DNA of 64,000 nucleotides from Capnocytophaga felis (GTDB lineage Bacteria; Bacteroidota; Bacteroidia; Flavobacteriales; Flavobacteriaceae): NCBI RefSeq assembly GCF_009684755.1, contig NZ_BLBC01000005.1, positions 248,001 to 312,000 of the forward strand, read 5' to 3'. Shown piece by piece: positions 17,958 to 27,418 of this stretch (position 1 is its first letter; each line of letters starts with the position of its first letter). The notes under the pieces were generated by a model. It saw only the letters and a program-made list of their open reading frames with translations, ran no database searches and was not told where the DNA came from. The position numbers and the translations under genes were made by a program.

Positions 17958-19583
17958 CTAACCTAAAAATGGATAGCGGTAATCCACAGGCGGAACAAAA
18001 GTTTCTTTAATCAATCGAGGTGAAACCCAACGCAATAAGTTCTGAGCTGAACCTGCTTTGTCATTTGTCCCCGAAGCACGAGCTCCACCAAAAGGCTGCT
18101 GCCCTACCACAGCTCCGGTTGGCTTGTCATTAATATAGAAGTTCCCCGCCGCATTTTCCAACGCCTTTATTGCTTGACTAAGAGCGTATCTGTCTTGCGA
18201 GAAAACAGCACCTGTAAGTGCATATTCCGAAGTTTCATCTACTAATTTGAGTGTTTTTTCCCATTTGTTATCGTCATATACATATACTGTTACCACCGGA
18301 CCGAAAAGCTCCGTTTCCATAGTTGTATATTTCGGATTTGTAGTTACAATAACCGTAGGTTCAATAAAATATCCTTCCGATTTATCATAACCGCCCCCAA
18401 CAAAAATCTCGGCATCGGTGTCTTTTTTTGCTTGGTCGATATATTTTGCCAATTTATCAAAGGAATTTTCATTGATTACCGCAGTAATGAAATTTTCCAT
18501 ATTCTCCGGAGTTCCCATCTTGAAAGAAAGTACATCTTCTTTCACAAAATTTAAAATTTCATCGGCTTTCGATTTGGGAAGATATACCCTTGATGCTGCC
18601 GAACATTTTTGTCCTTGAAACTCGAATGCTCCGCGTGTGATTGCCGTTGCTACTTGCTTGGAAATAGCCGACGGATGTGCTACGATGAAATCTTTTCCTC
18701 CGGTTTCGCCTACAATTTTTGGATAGGTCTTATAATTGTGAATGTTATTGCCTATTTTTTTCCAAATATCTTGAAAAACACCTGTTGACCCGGTGAAATG
18801 AATTCCGGCGAAATCAGGGCTGGCAAGAAGCGTTTCGGTAATCATTGCAGCGTCGCCATTGATGAAGTTGATTACCCCATCAGGAAGTCCGGCTTCTTTG
18901 AAAATTTGCATAATTACGTTTGCCGAAAATACTTGGGCGTTACTTGGTTTCCAGACAACTACGTTCCCCATTAGGGCAGCACTTGCCGGAAGATTACCTG
19001 AAATTGCCGTAAAGTTAAACGGCGTAACTGCATAAACGAATCCTTCCAACGGACGATATTCCACCCGATTCCAAACGCCATCTGTGGAGATAGGTTGGTC
19101 ATTGTAGATATTCGTCATAAATTCCACGTTAAAACGAAGGAAATCAATCAATTCACAAGCCGAGTCGATTTCAGCCTGATGTACGGTTTTTGATTGAGCA
19201 ATCATAGTTGCGGCATTGATTTTTGCTCGGTAAGGTCCCGCGATGAGTTCGGCTGCTTTCAAAAAGATAGAAGCCCGCTCTTGCCAAGAAAGAGCCGCCC
19301 ATTTTTTGCGAGCCTCCAACGCAGTTGCGATTGCCTTCTCCACGTGTTGTTTCTCCGCAAGATGATATGTACCTACCACGTGTTTATGATTGTGCGGGGC
19401 AGTCATATTTTTGGTTTTACCGGTTCTGATTTGTTCCGCTCCAATATACAGAGGAACATCTATAGTACTATTCCATAACTCTTTATACGCTTTGAGAACA
19501 GCCTCTCGTTCGGGCGTTCCCTTCGCATATGATTTTACCGGCTCATTTACGGCTTTCGGCACTTTAAAAAATCCTTTTCCCAT
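17958..19583 (-). CDS. pruA: L-glutamate gamma-semialdehyde dehydrogenase
   Basis: A 541-residue aldehyde dehydrogenase that oxidises glutamate semialdehyde (P5C) to glutamate with NAD+, the second step of proline breakdown. Motifs: TPFNFTAISGNLP, FTGSTGVFQDIW, VGETGGKDFI (general-base glutamate), FQGQKCSAASRVY (catalytic cysteine, about 326) and ELFGPVVTVYVYDD. Length and sequence match the ALDH4-type monofunctional enzyme rather than bifunctional PutA. No proline dehydrogenase gene is adjacent. The start MGKGFFKVPKAVNEPV fits the family N-terminus. Confidence 0.95.
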   Translation of the reverse strand: MGKGFFKVPKAVNEPVKSYAKGTPEREAVLKAYKELWNSTIDVPLYIGAEQIRTGKTKNMTAPHNHKHVVGTYHLAEKQHVEKAIATALEARKKWAALSWQERASIFLKAAELIAGPYRAKINAATMIAQSKTVHQAEIDSACELIDFLRFNVEFMTNIYNDQPISTDGVWNRVEYRPLEGFVYAVTPFNFTAISGNLPASAALMGNVVVWKPSNAQVFSANVIMQIFKEAGLPDGVINFINGDAAMITETLLASPDFAGIHFTGSTGVFQDIWKKIGNNIHNYKTYPKIVGETGGKDFIVAHPSAISKQVATAITRGAFEFQGQKCSAASRVYLPKSKADEILNFVKEDVLSFKMGTPENMENFITAVINENSFDKLAKYIDQAKKDTDAEIFVGGGYDKSEGYFIEPTVIVTTNPKYTTMETELFGPVVTVYVYDDNKWEKTLKLVDETSEYALTGAVFSQDRYALSQAIKALENAAGNFYINDKPTGAVVGQQPFGGARASGTNDKAGSAQNLLRWVSPRLIKETFVPPVDYRYPFLG

Positions 19584-19826
19584 TGTAATTAATTATTTAA
19601 GTTTGATGATACAACGCAAAAGCTATAAACATTTTCTTTTACGTTACTATTTGTTTCGGCTAAGTTAAGAAAAAAACGCGAACTGCAAAAAAAAGAAACC
19701 ATTCTTTTTTAATTTGTTAGTTTTTAGCTCTTTCAAAAGCGAGCTTAATCCTAAGAAAAATCAATGTAGAAATTTCAAAATATTTTTTCCTTCTTCATCT
19801 TTTTTCAAATAAAAAACCGATTTCAC

Positions 19827-19859
19827 TTTGGTTCATTCCCAAAATAAATAGTAATTTTG
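19827..19859 (+). promoter_or_regulatory. Promoter of mfd
   Basis: TTTG (19827-19830), 21 bp and TAATTTTG (19852-19859), a full Bacteroidetes promoter ending 13 bp before the GTG start. This implies a very short leader. Confidence 0.7.
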
Positions 19860-19872
19860 CAGAAAAATTTTT

Positions 19873-22800
19873 GTGAAAACGAATCCCATTCTTCAAAAAA
19901 TTTCTGAGAATACATCATACATTCAATTACTTTCAAAAATAGAAAAAGGCGAACGCTGTTTAACTATTAATCATTTGGCAGGAGCTTCGTTATCCTTTAT
20001 CATTGCCAATCTTTATCAAAACACAAACCGAAATTTGTTCGTGATGCTTTCCGATAAAGAAGAAGCAGCTTATTTTTTGAACGATTTGGAAAGTTTGTTA
20101 GGCGATGAAAACGTAATTTTCTTCCCCGACAGTTACCGACGCCCGTATCAAATTGAGGACACGGATAACGCCAATGTGTTGCTTCGTGCCGAAGTGTTAA
20201 ACAGATTAGGCTCACAGCAAACGCCCTTGATTGTAGTGAGTTATCCCGAAGCTCTTTTTGAGAAAGTAATCACACGCAAACAACTCGAAAAGAACACATT
20301 AAAAATCAAAAAAGGAGATGTTCTGCCCCTGGATTTTCTCAACGAAATGCTTTTCACATACAATTTTAACCGAACCGATTTCGTTACCGAACCCGGAGAA
20401 TTTTCCGTACGTGGCGGTATTGTGGACGTGTTTTCATTCTCCAATAACGAGCCTTACCGTATTGAATTATTCGGAAATGAAGTTGAAAGCCTCCGAACCT
20501 TTGACGTGGAAACTCAGCTTTCTACACGGCAGCTTTCTCAAATTACTATCATTCCGAATGTGGAAAATAAAGAGAGTGAAGAAGTCCGCCAGTCATTTCT
20601 CGAATATATCTCAAAAGAAACGCTTTTCATAGGCAAAGATATTGACGCTTTTCAGGCAAAGATTGACCGTTTATTTCAAAAAGCAGTCGATATTTACGAT
20701 AAAATGTCAAAAGAAGTCAAACATCTTGCTCCGGAAATGCTTTTTTGCCAAAGTTCAACCCTAACCGAGCAGATAAAAACCTTCCAAAGTTTATTTTCAG
20801 GGGCAAATTCATTGTTTCCGTCCGAAATCATCACATTCAGAACCAGTCCGCAACCCGCTTTTAACAAACAGTTTGAGCTTCTCATCGCTTATTTGAACGA
20901 AAAGCACGAAGAAGGTTTCACTAACTATATTATTTGTTCCACCGAGCAACAAGCCAAACGTTTTGACGATATCTTTAAGGAAATGGAACAAAAAGTATAT
21001 TATCAGACCGCCATTTTATCGCTCCACAGCGGTTTTGTGGATTCGGGCAATAAAATCAACGTCTTTACCGACCATCAGATTTTTGAACGATATCATAAAT
21101 TTCACCTGAAAAACGGATATGCCAAAAAGCAAGCCATTACGCTCAAAGAACTTACTCAACTCACTGTTGGCGACTACGTTACACACATCGACCACGGCAT
21201 CGGGAAATTCGCCGGCTTGCAAAAAATTGAAGTAGAGGGCAAAATGCAAGAAGCCATCAAACTCATTTATGGCGACCGCGATGTACTTTTTGTAAGCATC
21301 CATTCCCTACACAAAATCACCAAGTACAACGGCAAAGACGGCAAACCACCAAAGATTTACAAATTGGGTTCGGGAGCGTGGAAAGCCTTGAAACAGAAGA
21401 CTAAAGCCAAAGTAAAAGAAATCGCCTTTAACCTCATTCAGCTTTACGCCAAGCGGAAGGAAGCCAGCGGTTTTGCCTTTGCTCACGACAGTTATATGCA
21501 AAACGAATTGGAAGCATCGTTTCTGTACGAAGACACGCCCGACCAAAGCAAAGCTACTGCCGAAGTAAAAGCCGATATGGAAAGTCAAAAACCGATGGAT
21601 AGGCTCGTATGTGGCGATGTTGGTTTCGGAAAGACGGAAGTTGCCATTCGGGCTGCCTTCAAAGCAGTTGATAACGGCAAACAAGTAGCTGTGCTTGTGC
21701 CGACTACCATTTTGGCATTTCAACACTATCAGACATTTAGCAACCGAATGAAAGATTTCCCCGTTCGGATTGATTACTTAAATCGTTTCCGCACAGCGAA
21801 AGAGAAAAAAAATATTTTGGAGGAACTTGCCAAAGGTTCGCTTGATATCATCATCGGAACGCATCAAATTGTAAACGAAAACGTTAAATACAAAGATTTA
21901 GGACTTCTAATTGTTGATGAGGAACAAAAATTTGGTGTGGGCGTGAAAGACAAACTCAAAATATTGAAAGAAAACCTTGACGTTCTGACGCTTACCGCAA
22001 CGCCAATTCCGCGTACGTTGCAATTCAGCCTGATGGCAGCCAGAGATTTATCGGTCATTAACACGCCTCCGCCAAACCGTTACCCGATTGACAGTCAGGT
22101 TATCCATTTTAATGAAGAAATTATCCGCGATGCCGTTTTGTACGAAATTCAACGAGGCGGACAAGTATTTTTCATCAACAATCGGGTTGAAAATATCCGT
22201 GAAGTAGCGGGAATGTTGCAAAGGCTCGTCCCCGATGCCAAAATTGCTGTCGGACACGGACAAATGGACGGCAAAAAGCTCGAAGAAACGATGCTCGCCT
22301 TTATGGACGGAGCTTATGACGTGTTGGTAGCTACAACTATTATCGAAAGTGGTTTGGACGTGCCTAACGCCAATACGATTTTCATCAATAACGCTCATAA
22401 TTTTGGTTTGTCTGACCTGCATCAAATACGTGGACGTGTAGGACGAAGCAACAAAAAAGCGTTTTGTTATTTTATCACACCTCCGTTTGTGGCAATGTCG
22501 GACGATGCCCGAAAACGCATACAAGCCATTGCTCAATTTTCCGATTTGGGAAGTGGTTTTAACATCGCGATGAAGGATTTGGAAATACGCGGGGCGGGCG
22601 ACCTTCTCGGTGGCGAACAAAGCGGATTCATCAACGAAATCGGGTTTGAAACCTATCAGAAAATTCTGCAAGAAGCCATCGTAGAACTGAAAGAAAACGA
22701 ATTTTCCGACTTGTATCAAACCAAAGAAGAAGACAAATCGTACCTAAGTGATACGCATATCGACAGTGATTTTGAACTTTTGTTCCCCGACACATACATA

Positions 22801-23208
22801 AACCGAGTTGCCGAACGCTTAAACCTTTATAATGAACTGAGTAACATCACTTCGGAAACCGATTTATTAACTTACGAAACGAATCTGATTGACCGCTTCG
22901 GGCAACTGCCTTCGCAAGCCGTTGATTTACTCAATAGCGTACGCCTAAAATGGATTGCGACCAAAATGGGCATCGAAAAGTTAGTGATGAAAAACGGAAA
23001 AATGACAGGCTATTTTATTTCCGACCAACAAAGTCCGTTTTACCAAAGTCCACGTTTTCATAAGGTATTGCAATTCGTACAACACTTCCCCGACCGATGC
23101 AAAATGCAGGAAAAAGAAACCCGCAACGGGCTTAGGTTGTTGTTAATCTTTGAGCGAATTACTTCGGTAGATAAAGCCTTAAATATTATGCAATTACTTG
23201 AAAAGTAA
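19873..23208 (+). CDS. mfd: Transcription-repair coupling factor
   Basis: A 1,111-residue protein that frees RNA polymerase stalled at DNA damage and recruits UvrA. The N-terminal third is the UvrB-like region (ending around FVTEPGEFSVRGGIVDVFS). The RNA-polymerase-interacting region follows near residue 430 (LTVGDYVTHIDHGIGKF). The translocase has Walker A GDVGFGKTE (about 580), the DEEQ box (about 680), TATPIPRTLQ, and motif VI QIRGRVGRS; the TRCF domain closes the protein. The start codon is GTG, chosen because it directly follows a consensus promoter and begins VKTNPILQKIS. Confidence 0.97.
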   Translation: MKTNPILQKISENTSYIQLLSKIEKGERCLTINHLAGASLSFIIANLYQNTNRNLFVMLSDKEEAAYFLNDLESLLGDENVIFFPDSYRRPYQIEDTDNANVLLRAEVLNRLGSQQTPLIVVSYPEALFEKVITRKQLEKNTLKIKKGDVLPLDFLNEMLFTYNFNRTDFVTEPGEFSVRGGIVDVFSFSNNEPYRIELFGNEVESLRTFDVETQLSTRQLSQITIIPNVENKESEEVRQSFLEYISKETLFIGKDIDAFQAKIDRLFQKAVDIYDKMSKEVKHLAPEMLFCQSSTLTEQIKTFQSLFSGANSLFPSEIITFRTSPQPAFNKQFELLIAYLNEKHEEGFTNYIICSTEQQAKRFDDIFKEMEQKVYYQTAILSLHSGFVDSGNKINVFTDHQIFERYHKFHLKNGYAKKQAITLKELTQLTVGDYVTHIDHGIGKFAGLQKIEVEGKMQEAIKLIYGDRDVLFVSIHSLHKITKYNGKDGKPPKIYKLGSGAWKALKQKTKAKVKEIAFNLIQLYAKRKEASGFAFAHDSYMQNELEASFLYEDTPDQSKATAEVKADMESQKPMDRLVCGDVGFGKTEVAIRAAFKAVDNGKQVAVLVPTTILAFQHYQTFSNRMKDFPVRIDYLNRFRTAKEKKNILEELAKGSLDIIIGTHQIVNENVKYKDLGLLIVDEEQKFGVGVKDKLKILKENLDVLTLTATPIPRTLQFSLMAARDLSVINTPPPNRYPIDSQVIHFNEEIIRDAVLYEIQRGGQVFFINNRVENIREVAGMLQRLVPDAKIAVGHGQMDGKKLEETMLAFMDGAYDVLVATTIIESGLDVPNANTIFINNAHNFGLSDLHQIRGRVGRSNKKAFCYFITPPFVAMSDDARKRIQAIAQFSDLGSGFNIAMKDLEIRGAGDLLGGEQSGFINEIGFETYQKILQEAIVELKENEFSDLYQTKEEDKSYLSDTHIDSDFELLFPDTYINRVAERLNLYNELSNITSETDLLTYETNLIDRFGQLPSQAVDLLNSVRLKWIATKMGIEKLVMKNGKMTGYFISDQQSPFYQSPRFHKVLQFVQHFPDRCKMQEKETRNGLRLLLIFERITSVDKALNIMQLLEK

Positions 23209-23261
23209 AAACTCTATTGATTCGTGATAAAACTTCAAAAAAATAATTAGTTTGTTAAAAA

Positions 23262-23293
23262 ATTGCTTTTTACATATTTCTGTTTTAACTTTG
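23262..23293 (+). promoter_or_regulatory. Promoter of the coiled-coil/zapA operon
   Basis: ATTG (23262-23265), 20 bp and TAACTTTG (23286-23293), 28 bp before the ATG of the small coiled-coil gene. Confidence 0.6.
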
Positions 23294-23321
23294 CAAACCA
23301 GAGAATATTAAAGAATTTGCA

Positions 23322-23612
23322 ATGAGTAATATCAGCAATTTGGTGGAGTTACTTGAGGAAAAGGCGACTTCTTTGAAAGGGAAAGTAGATAAATTAAAAT
23401 CTGAAAACCAGAAACTTATCCAAACTATTGAAACACTAACTCAGGAAAAAAAAATTTTAGAGAAAGAAGTTTTGGTTTGGAAAGAAAAAAACGAAGCCGC
23501 AAAAATCGCAAATAGTATTCTTGGCAGTAATGAGAATAAAACAAAAGCAAAATTAAAAATAAACGCTTTAATTCGGGAAATTGACGCTTGCATCGCTCAA
23601 CTTTCAAAATAA
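23322..23612 (+). CDS. Small coiled-coil protein upstream of zapA
   Basis: A 96-residue soluble protein. Residues about 5-60 form one long coiled coil (LVELLEEKATSLKGKVDKL, then heptads rich in Lys, Glu, Leu), followed by a short helical tail. It starts MSNISNLVELL, lies 9 bp before zapA and shares its promoter. Its size and coil recall ZapB, which bridges ZapA to the nucleoid in E. coli, but I cannot show homology from sequence. A division-associated role is inferred from the operon. Confidence 0.75.
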   Translation: MSNISNLVELLEEKATSLKGKVDKLKSENQKLIQTIETLTQEKKILEKEVLVWKEKNEAAKIANSILGSNENKTKAKLKINALIREIDACIAQLSK

Positions 23613-23621
23613 AATTCAAAA

Positions 23622-23909
23622 ATGGATAATACCTTGAAAATAAAGCTTTCCATCGCTGATAGAGTTTATCCATTGGTCATAGAACCACAGCAGGAAGAGG
23701 GATTCAGAAAGGCTGCGAAGGAAATTAATGAAATGATTCATAATTTTGAACGAAACTATGAATTGAAAGATAAAAGAGATGCTTTGGCTATGTGTACCAT
23801 CGTTTTAGCTACACAAATTGAACAAGCTAAAATTGATGAAAGTAATCAAGATTTAACAATTAAAGAAAAATTAGAAAATATTAATAAAATGATAGATTCT
23901 ATCATTTAA
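23622..23909 (+). CDS. zapA: Cell division protein ZapA
   Basis: A 95-residue protein starting MDNTLKIKLSIADRVYPL, the usual strand of the ZapA head. The QEEGFRKAAKEINEMI helix follows, then a coiled-coil tail (about 60-95). ZapA crosslinks FtsZ filaments at the division ring. Length and the RKAA...IN block match the family. It is the second gene of a two-gene operon, and its 3' side leads straight into the probable 6S-type RNA, an arrangement also known for zapA and ssrS in E. coli. Confidence 0.9.
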   Translation: MDNTLKIKLSIADRVYPLVIEPQQEEGFRKAAKEINEMIHNFERNYELKDKRDALAMCTIVLATQIEQAKIDESNQDLTIKEKLENINKMIDSII

Positions 23910-23941
23910 ACAAAATAAGTTCTTTAGAATAGCAAAATTAC

Positions 23942-24105
23942 TGCCTACATTGATTGCACTTTTTGGTAAACTCAACATTTACAACTTAATAAAGGGTAAG
24001 TGGAGTTGTTAAAGCGAGCCGTCCCAGAACGGATACTTGACCAACTCAGTAGCCCTAAACCTGTTTTAGGAGTTTACAAAACTCTTATCAATGTAGGCTT
24101 TTTTT
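23942..24105 (+). ncRNA. ssrS: Probable 6S-type RNA (6S-Flavo class)
   Basis: A 160-nt noncoding segment between zapA and rny is closed by an 11-bp perfect stem, GCCTACATTGA (23943-23953) with TCAATGTAGGC (24088-24098), followed by TTTTTTT. A second stem, GTAAACTC (23966-23973) with GAGTTTAC (24070-24077), sits inside it, with open strands between. Two short inner hairpins (CCGT/ACGG and CCTAAA/TTTAGG) are also visible. Long closed rod with a bubble, length, terminator and position after zapA all fit 6S RNA, which binds RNA polymerase. The class name is from memory of the flavobacterial 6S family and has not been matched to a model. Confidence 0.72.
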
Positions 24106-24125
24106 ATATATAATTTTATTAACAA

Positions 24126-25694
24126 ATGACGACACTTATATTAGGAATTGTAGTTGCAACCATTTTCGGATTAGTTATTGGGTTTGCAATCGCAAAAGTT
24201 TTAGAAAAGAAAAACGCCTCGAAAATCATCACGAATGCTCAAACAGAAGCAAGTACACTGCTAAAAGACGCAAAAAATGAGGCAGAAAACATCAAAAAAG
24301 ATAAGATTTTACAAGCAAAAGAGAAATTTTTGGAATTGAAGTCTGAACACGAAAAAGTAATTGCGAGTAAAGACAAAAAAATGGCGGAAGCCGAAAAACG
24401 TATTCGTGATAAAGAATCACAAGTTTCCAACGAATTAGCTCAAAACAAGCGTCTTAAAGAAGATTTAGAAAACAAAAACAAAGAAGCTGACCAACGCCTA
24501 CAAAACATTGATAAAAAGCAAGAGGAAATTGAGCGTTTACATAAAAATCAAGTAAAACAATTAGAGCTAATCTCTGGACTTTCAGCAGAGGAAGCAAAAA
24601 CACAGCTCACAGATTCACTAAAAAGTGAAGCACAGGCTGATGCAATGGCTTACATTCAAAGTACCATTGAAGAGGCTAAATTAACCGCCCGACAAGAAGC
24701 TAAAAAGATAATTATCAACACAATACAAAGAATAGGAACAGAAGAAGCGATTGACAATTGTGTTTCTGTTTTCAACTTGGAGTCCGACGACATCAAAGGG
24801 CGTATCATTGGGCGTGAAGGGCGAAACATTCGTGCTTTGGAAGCTGCTACCGGAGTTGAAATTATTGTAGATGACACTCCTGAAGCAATTATTTTATCTT
24901 GCTTTGATGCTGTTCGCAGAGAAATTGCAAGGCTTTCATTGCATAAACTGGTTACGGACGGACGTATCCATCCTGCTCGTATTGAAGAGGTTGTAGAAAA
25001 AACGACCAAACAAATCGAAGATGAAATCGTAGAAATCGGTAAACGTACCGTAATTGATTTAGGAATTCACGGACTGCATCCGGAATTGGTCAAATGCGTT
25101 GGACGTATGAAATATCGTTCTTCGTATGGTCAAAATTTGCTCCAGCATTCACGTGAAGTTTCAAAATTATGCGGATTAATGGCAGCTGAATTAGGGTTAA
25201 ACGTAAAATTAGCAAAACGTGCGGGATTACTGCACGACATCGGGAAAGTGCCACAAGTTGAAACTGAAGTACCTCACGCAATATTAGGTATGGAATGGGC
25301 AGAAAAATTCGGGGAAAAACCTGAAGTTTGCAACGCTATTGGAGCTCACCACGATGAGATTGAAATGACCTCACTCCTCTCGCCTATTGTGCAAGTTTGC
25401 GACGCCATCAGCGGAGCTAGACCTGGAGCCAGACGCCAAGTGTTAGATTCATACATTCAGCGTTTAAAAGACTTGGAAGATGCAGCTTTTTCTTTCCAAG
25501 GAGTTAAAAAAGCCTATGCTATTCAAGCAGGTCGTGAGTTACGTGTAATCGTTGAAAGTGAAAAAGTTAGTGACGATAAAGCTGCTGAACTTTCATTCAA
25601 TCTTTCACAAAAAATACAAACGGATATGACCTATCCGGGACAAGTTAAGATTACGGTTATTCGAGAAACAAGAGCCGTGAACATAGCAAAATAA
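24126..25694 (+). CDS. rny: Ribonuclease Y
   Basis: A 522-residue membrane-anchored endoribonuclease that starts mRNA decay. Layout: N-terminal membrane segment (about 3-25, [20 protein letters not shown]), long coiled coil (about 30-170), KH domain with [13 protein letters not shown] (about 225), and an HD domain with LLHDIGK (about 367) and the metal-binding AIGAHHDE. The C-terminus is the usual [12 protein letters not shown]. Length and order match the family. It starts about 20 bp after the 6S-like terminator. Confidence 0.96.
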   Translation: MTTLILGIVVATIFGLVIGFAIAKVLEKKNASKIITNAQTEASTLLKDAKNEAENIKKDKILQAKEKFLELKSEHEKVIASKDKKMAEAEKRIRDKESQVSNELAQNKRLKEDLENKNKEADQRLQNIDKKQEEIERLHKNQVKQLELISGLSAEEAKTQLTDSLKSEAQADAMAYIQSTIEEAKLTARQEAKKIIINTIQRIGTEEAIDNCVSVFNLESDDIKGRIIGREGRNIRALEAATGVEIIVDDTPEAIILSCFDAVRREIARLSLHKLVTDGRIHPARIEEVVEKTTKQIEDEIVEIGKRTVIDLGIHGLHPELVKCVGRMKYRSSYGQNLLQHSREVSKLCGLMAAELGLNVKLAKRAGLLHDIGKVPQVETEVPHAILGMEWAEKFGEKPEVCNAIGAHHDEIEMTSLLSPIVQVCDAISGARPGARRQVLDSYIQRLKDLEDAAFSFQGVKKAYAIQAGRELRVIVESEKVSDDKAAELSFNLSQKIQTDMTYPGQVKITVIRETRAVNIAK

Positions 25695-25720
25695 ATTTTG
25701 TTTTCATAGTTGAATGATGA

Positions 25721-25763
25721 AAAACAGCCCTAATTTTTAAAATATATTGGGCTGTTTTTTTTA
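25721..25763. terminator. Terminator of rny, facing a convergent gene
   Basis: AAAACAGCCC pairs with GGGCTGTTTT (25749-25758), followed by eight T. The opposing gene stop overlaps the T-run, so it may serve both directions. Confidence 0.8.
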
Positions 25764-27008
25764 TTTTGTATTTAATTTATCCACGATGGCTTGAGCTATT
25801 AAATATCCTCCTGTCCACGCATTTTGGAAATTGAATCCTCCTGTAATGGCATCAACATCAATAACTTCTCCTGCCAAGTACAAATCTTTTAATAATTTAC
25901 TTTCAAAAGTTTTAAAATTGATTTCAGATAGAGAAACTCCTCCTGCAATAACAAATTCTTCCTTAAAAGTTGATTTTCCCTCTATTTTGAATTGAGAAGA
26001 TGTCAGTGCCTGTGCCAAATGACGAATTTGAGCCTTACTTACCTCTGACCAAAGTTCGTTTGGGTTCACCCCTCCCTTTTCTAACAATCTATTCCACAAC
26101 CGTTTAGGAAGATTAAATATGCTCGTGTTTTGTAACATTTTTCGAGGTTGATTTTGTTTTATCTTCTGTAATAAAGAAATGACTTCTTCCGTATGAATTT
26201 CTTCTGAGTCATTAACCAGCCAATTTACCTCCAAGATGCACTGATAATTTCTTTCTGCCAAAATCCTTGCTCCCCACGCTGAAAGTTTTAATACGGCAGG
26301 ACCACTAAATCCCCAATGAGTAATTAGCAAAGGGGCTATACTTTTAATTTTCAAGGACTTCCCTTCATTATCTCGAAGCATAACTTGCGACATAACTGCA
26401 ATTCCCGCCAAATCTTTTATAAATAAGTCCGAGGTGTTAAATGTAAACAAAGAGGGAACCGGAGGCACAATGGTATGTCCCAATTCTGCTAATAATTTCC
26501 AAATTTTCGGATTGCTTCCGGTAGTTATAACCAATTTTTTGGTAAAGAAAGTTCGGGCGTTTGTTGATACTTCCCAACCGTTTTCCGACCGGAAAAACCG
26601 AGTTACATTTTGGGAGGTTAATAATTCTATTTTAAATTGTTTTGATAGTCGTATGAAGCAATCAATAATTGTTTGTGAGCTGTTTGAAGCAGGAAAAATG
26701 CGTCCGTCAGGTTCTGTCTTTAAATGTACGCCTCTGTTTTCAAACCACTCTATTGTATCGCCACACATAAATCGATGGAATGGGCTTAGCAGCTCCTTCT
26801 CTCCTCTCGGGTAGTTTTTTACTAAGTTTTGAGGAATAAACTCGGCGTGGGTTAAATTGCAACGTCCCCCTCCTGAAATTTTTACTTTGGTAAGTACATC
26901 TTTTCCTTTCTCAATGATACCTATTCTTAAAAGAGGATTTTTCTCAGCACAATTAATTGCTGTAAAAAAACCTGCTGCACCACCTCCGATGATTAACACA
27001 TCAAACAT
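25761..27008 (-). CDS. BaiN/HI0933-family FAD-dependent oxidoreductase
   Basis: A 415-residue flavoprotein with a Rossmann FAD site at the N-terminus (MFDVLIIGGGAAGFFTA), then the family signature GGGRCNLTHA (about 46-55), and the C-terminal GEVIDVDAITGGFNFQ plus AWTGGYLIAQA that closes the flavin site. The family (HI0933/YhiN, BaiN-like) is widespread; the physiological substrate is mostly unknown. It is separated from the upstream ferredoxin gene by a terminator, so is probably its own unit. Confidence 0.88.
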   Translation of the reverse strand: MFDVLIIGGGAAGFFTAINCAEKNPLLRIGIIEKGKDVLTKVKISGGGRCNLTHAEFIPQNLVKNYPRGEKELLSPFHRFMCGDTIEWFENRGVHLKTEPDGRIFPASNSSQTIIDCFIRLSKQFKIELLTSQNVTRFFRSENGWEVSTNARTFFTKKLVITTGSNPKIWKLLAELGHTIVPPVPSLFTFNTSDLFIKDLAGIAVMSQVMLRDNEGKSLKIKSIAPLLITHWGFSGPAVLKLSAWGARILAERNYQCILEVNWLVNDSEEIHTEEVISLLQKIKQNQPRKMLQNTSIFNLPKRLWNRLLEKGGVNPNELWSEVSKAQIRHLAQALTSSQFKIEGKSTFKEEFVIAGGVSLSEINFKTFESKLLKDLYLAGEVIDVDAITGGFNFQNAWTGGYLIAQAIVDKLNTK

Positions 27009-27023
27009 AAATCAAAAAATTTA

Positions 27024-27061
27024 AAGCTCAAAATCCAAAAATTTCTTTGAGTTTTGAGCTT
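27024..27061 (-). terminator. Terminator of the ferredoxin operon
   Basis: AAGCTCAAAA (27024-27033) pairs perfectly with TTTTGAGCTT (27052-27061); a T-rich tail follows on the minus strand. Confidence 0.7.
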
Positions 27062-27086
27062 GTATTATATCGTAAAATATTACTTT

Positions 27087-27416
27087 CTATGGATATGGAG
27101 CCAAGATGACTTCCAAACCGTTAATTTCTTCCGTAATAGGGATTTGACAGCCTAACCTGCTGTTTTCTTTCACGTGATATGCCTCAAAAAGCATCGCCTC
27201 TTCTTCATCAGATTTCTCAGGTAGAGGCACATCATTTTGTACATAACACTGACACGAAGCACACATTGCCATACCGCCACAAACGCCAATTTCCCCATCT
27301 TGAGCAATTTCGTAGGCTTTCATTACTTCCATCAGGTTCATATTCATATCTGTGGGAGCTTTCAACTCGTACAGTACACCATCACGATCCGTTATTTTCA
27401 GGCTAATATCATTCAT
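27087..27416 (-). CDS. 2Fe-2S ferredoxin (adrenodoxin type)
   Basis: A 109-residue electron carrier. Cysteines C46, C52, C55 and C90 give C-x5-C-x2-C-x34-C, the vertebrate-type/ISC ferredoxin spacing, within GVCGGMAMCASCQCYV and RLGCQIP. C57 is an extra cysteine. It is the third gene of an operon led by a ferredoxin-NADP+ reductase, with only 2 bp between it and the YD-repeat gene, so the reductase probably feeds this carrier. The electron acceptor is not evident. Confidence 0.92.
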   Translation of the reverse strand: MNDISLKITDRDGVLYELKAPTDMNMNLMEVMKAYEIAQDGEIGVCGGMAMCASCQCYVQNDVPLPEKSDEEEAMLFEAYHVKENSRLGCQIPITEEINGLEVILAPYP

Positions 27417-27418
27417 TT

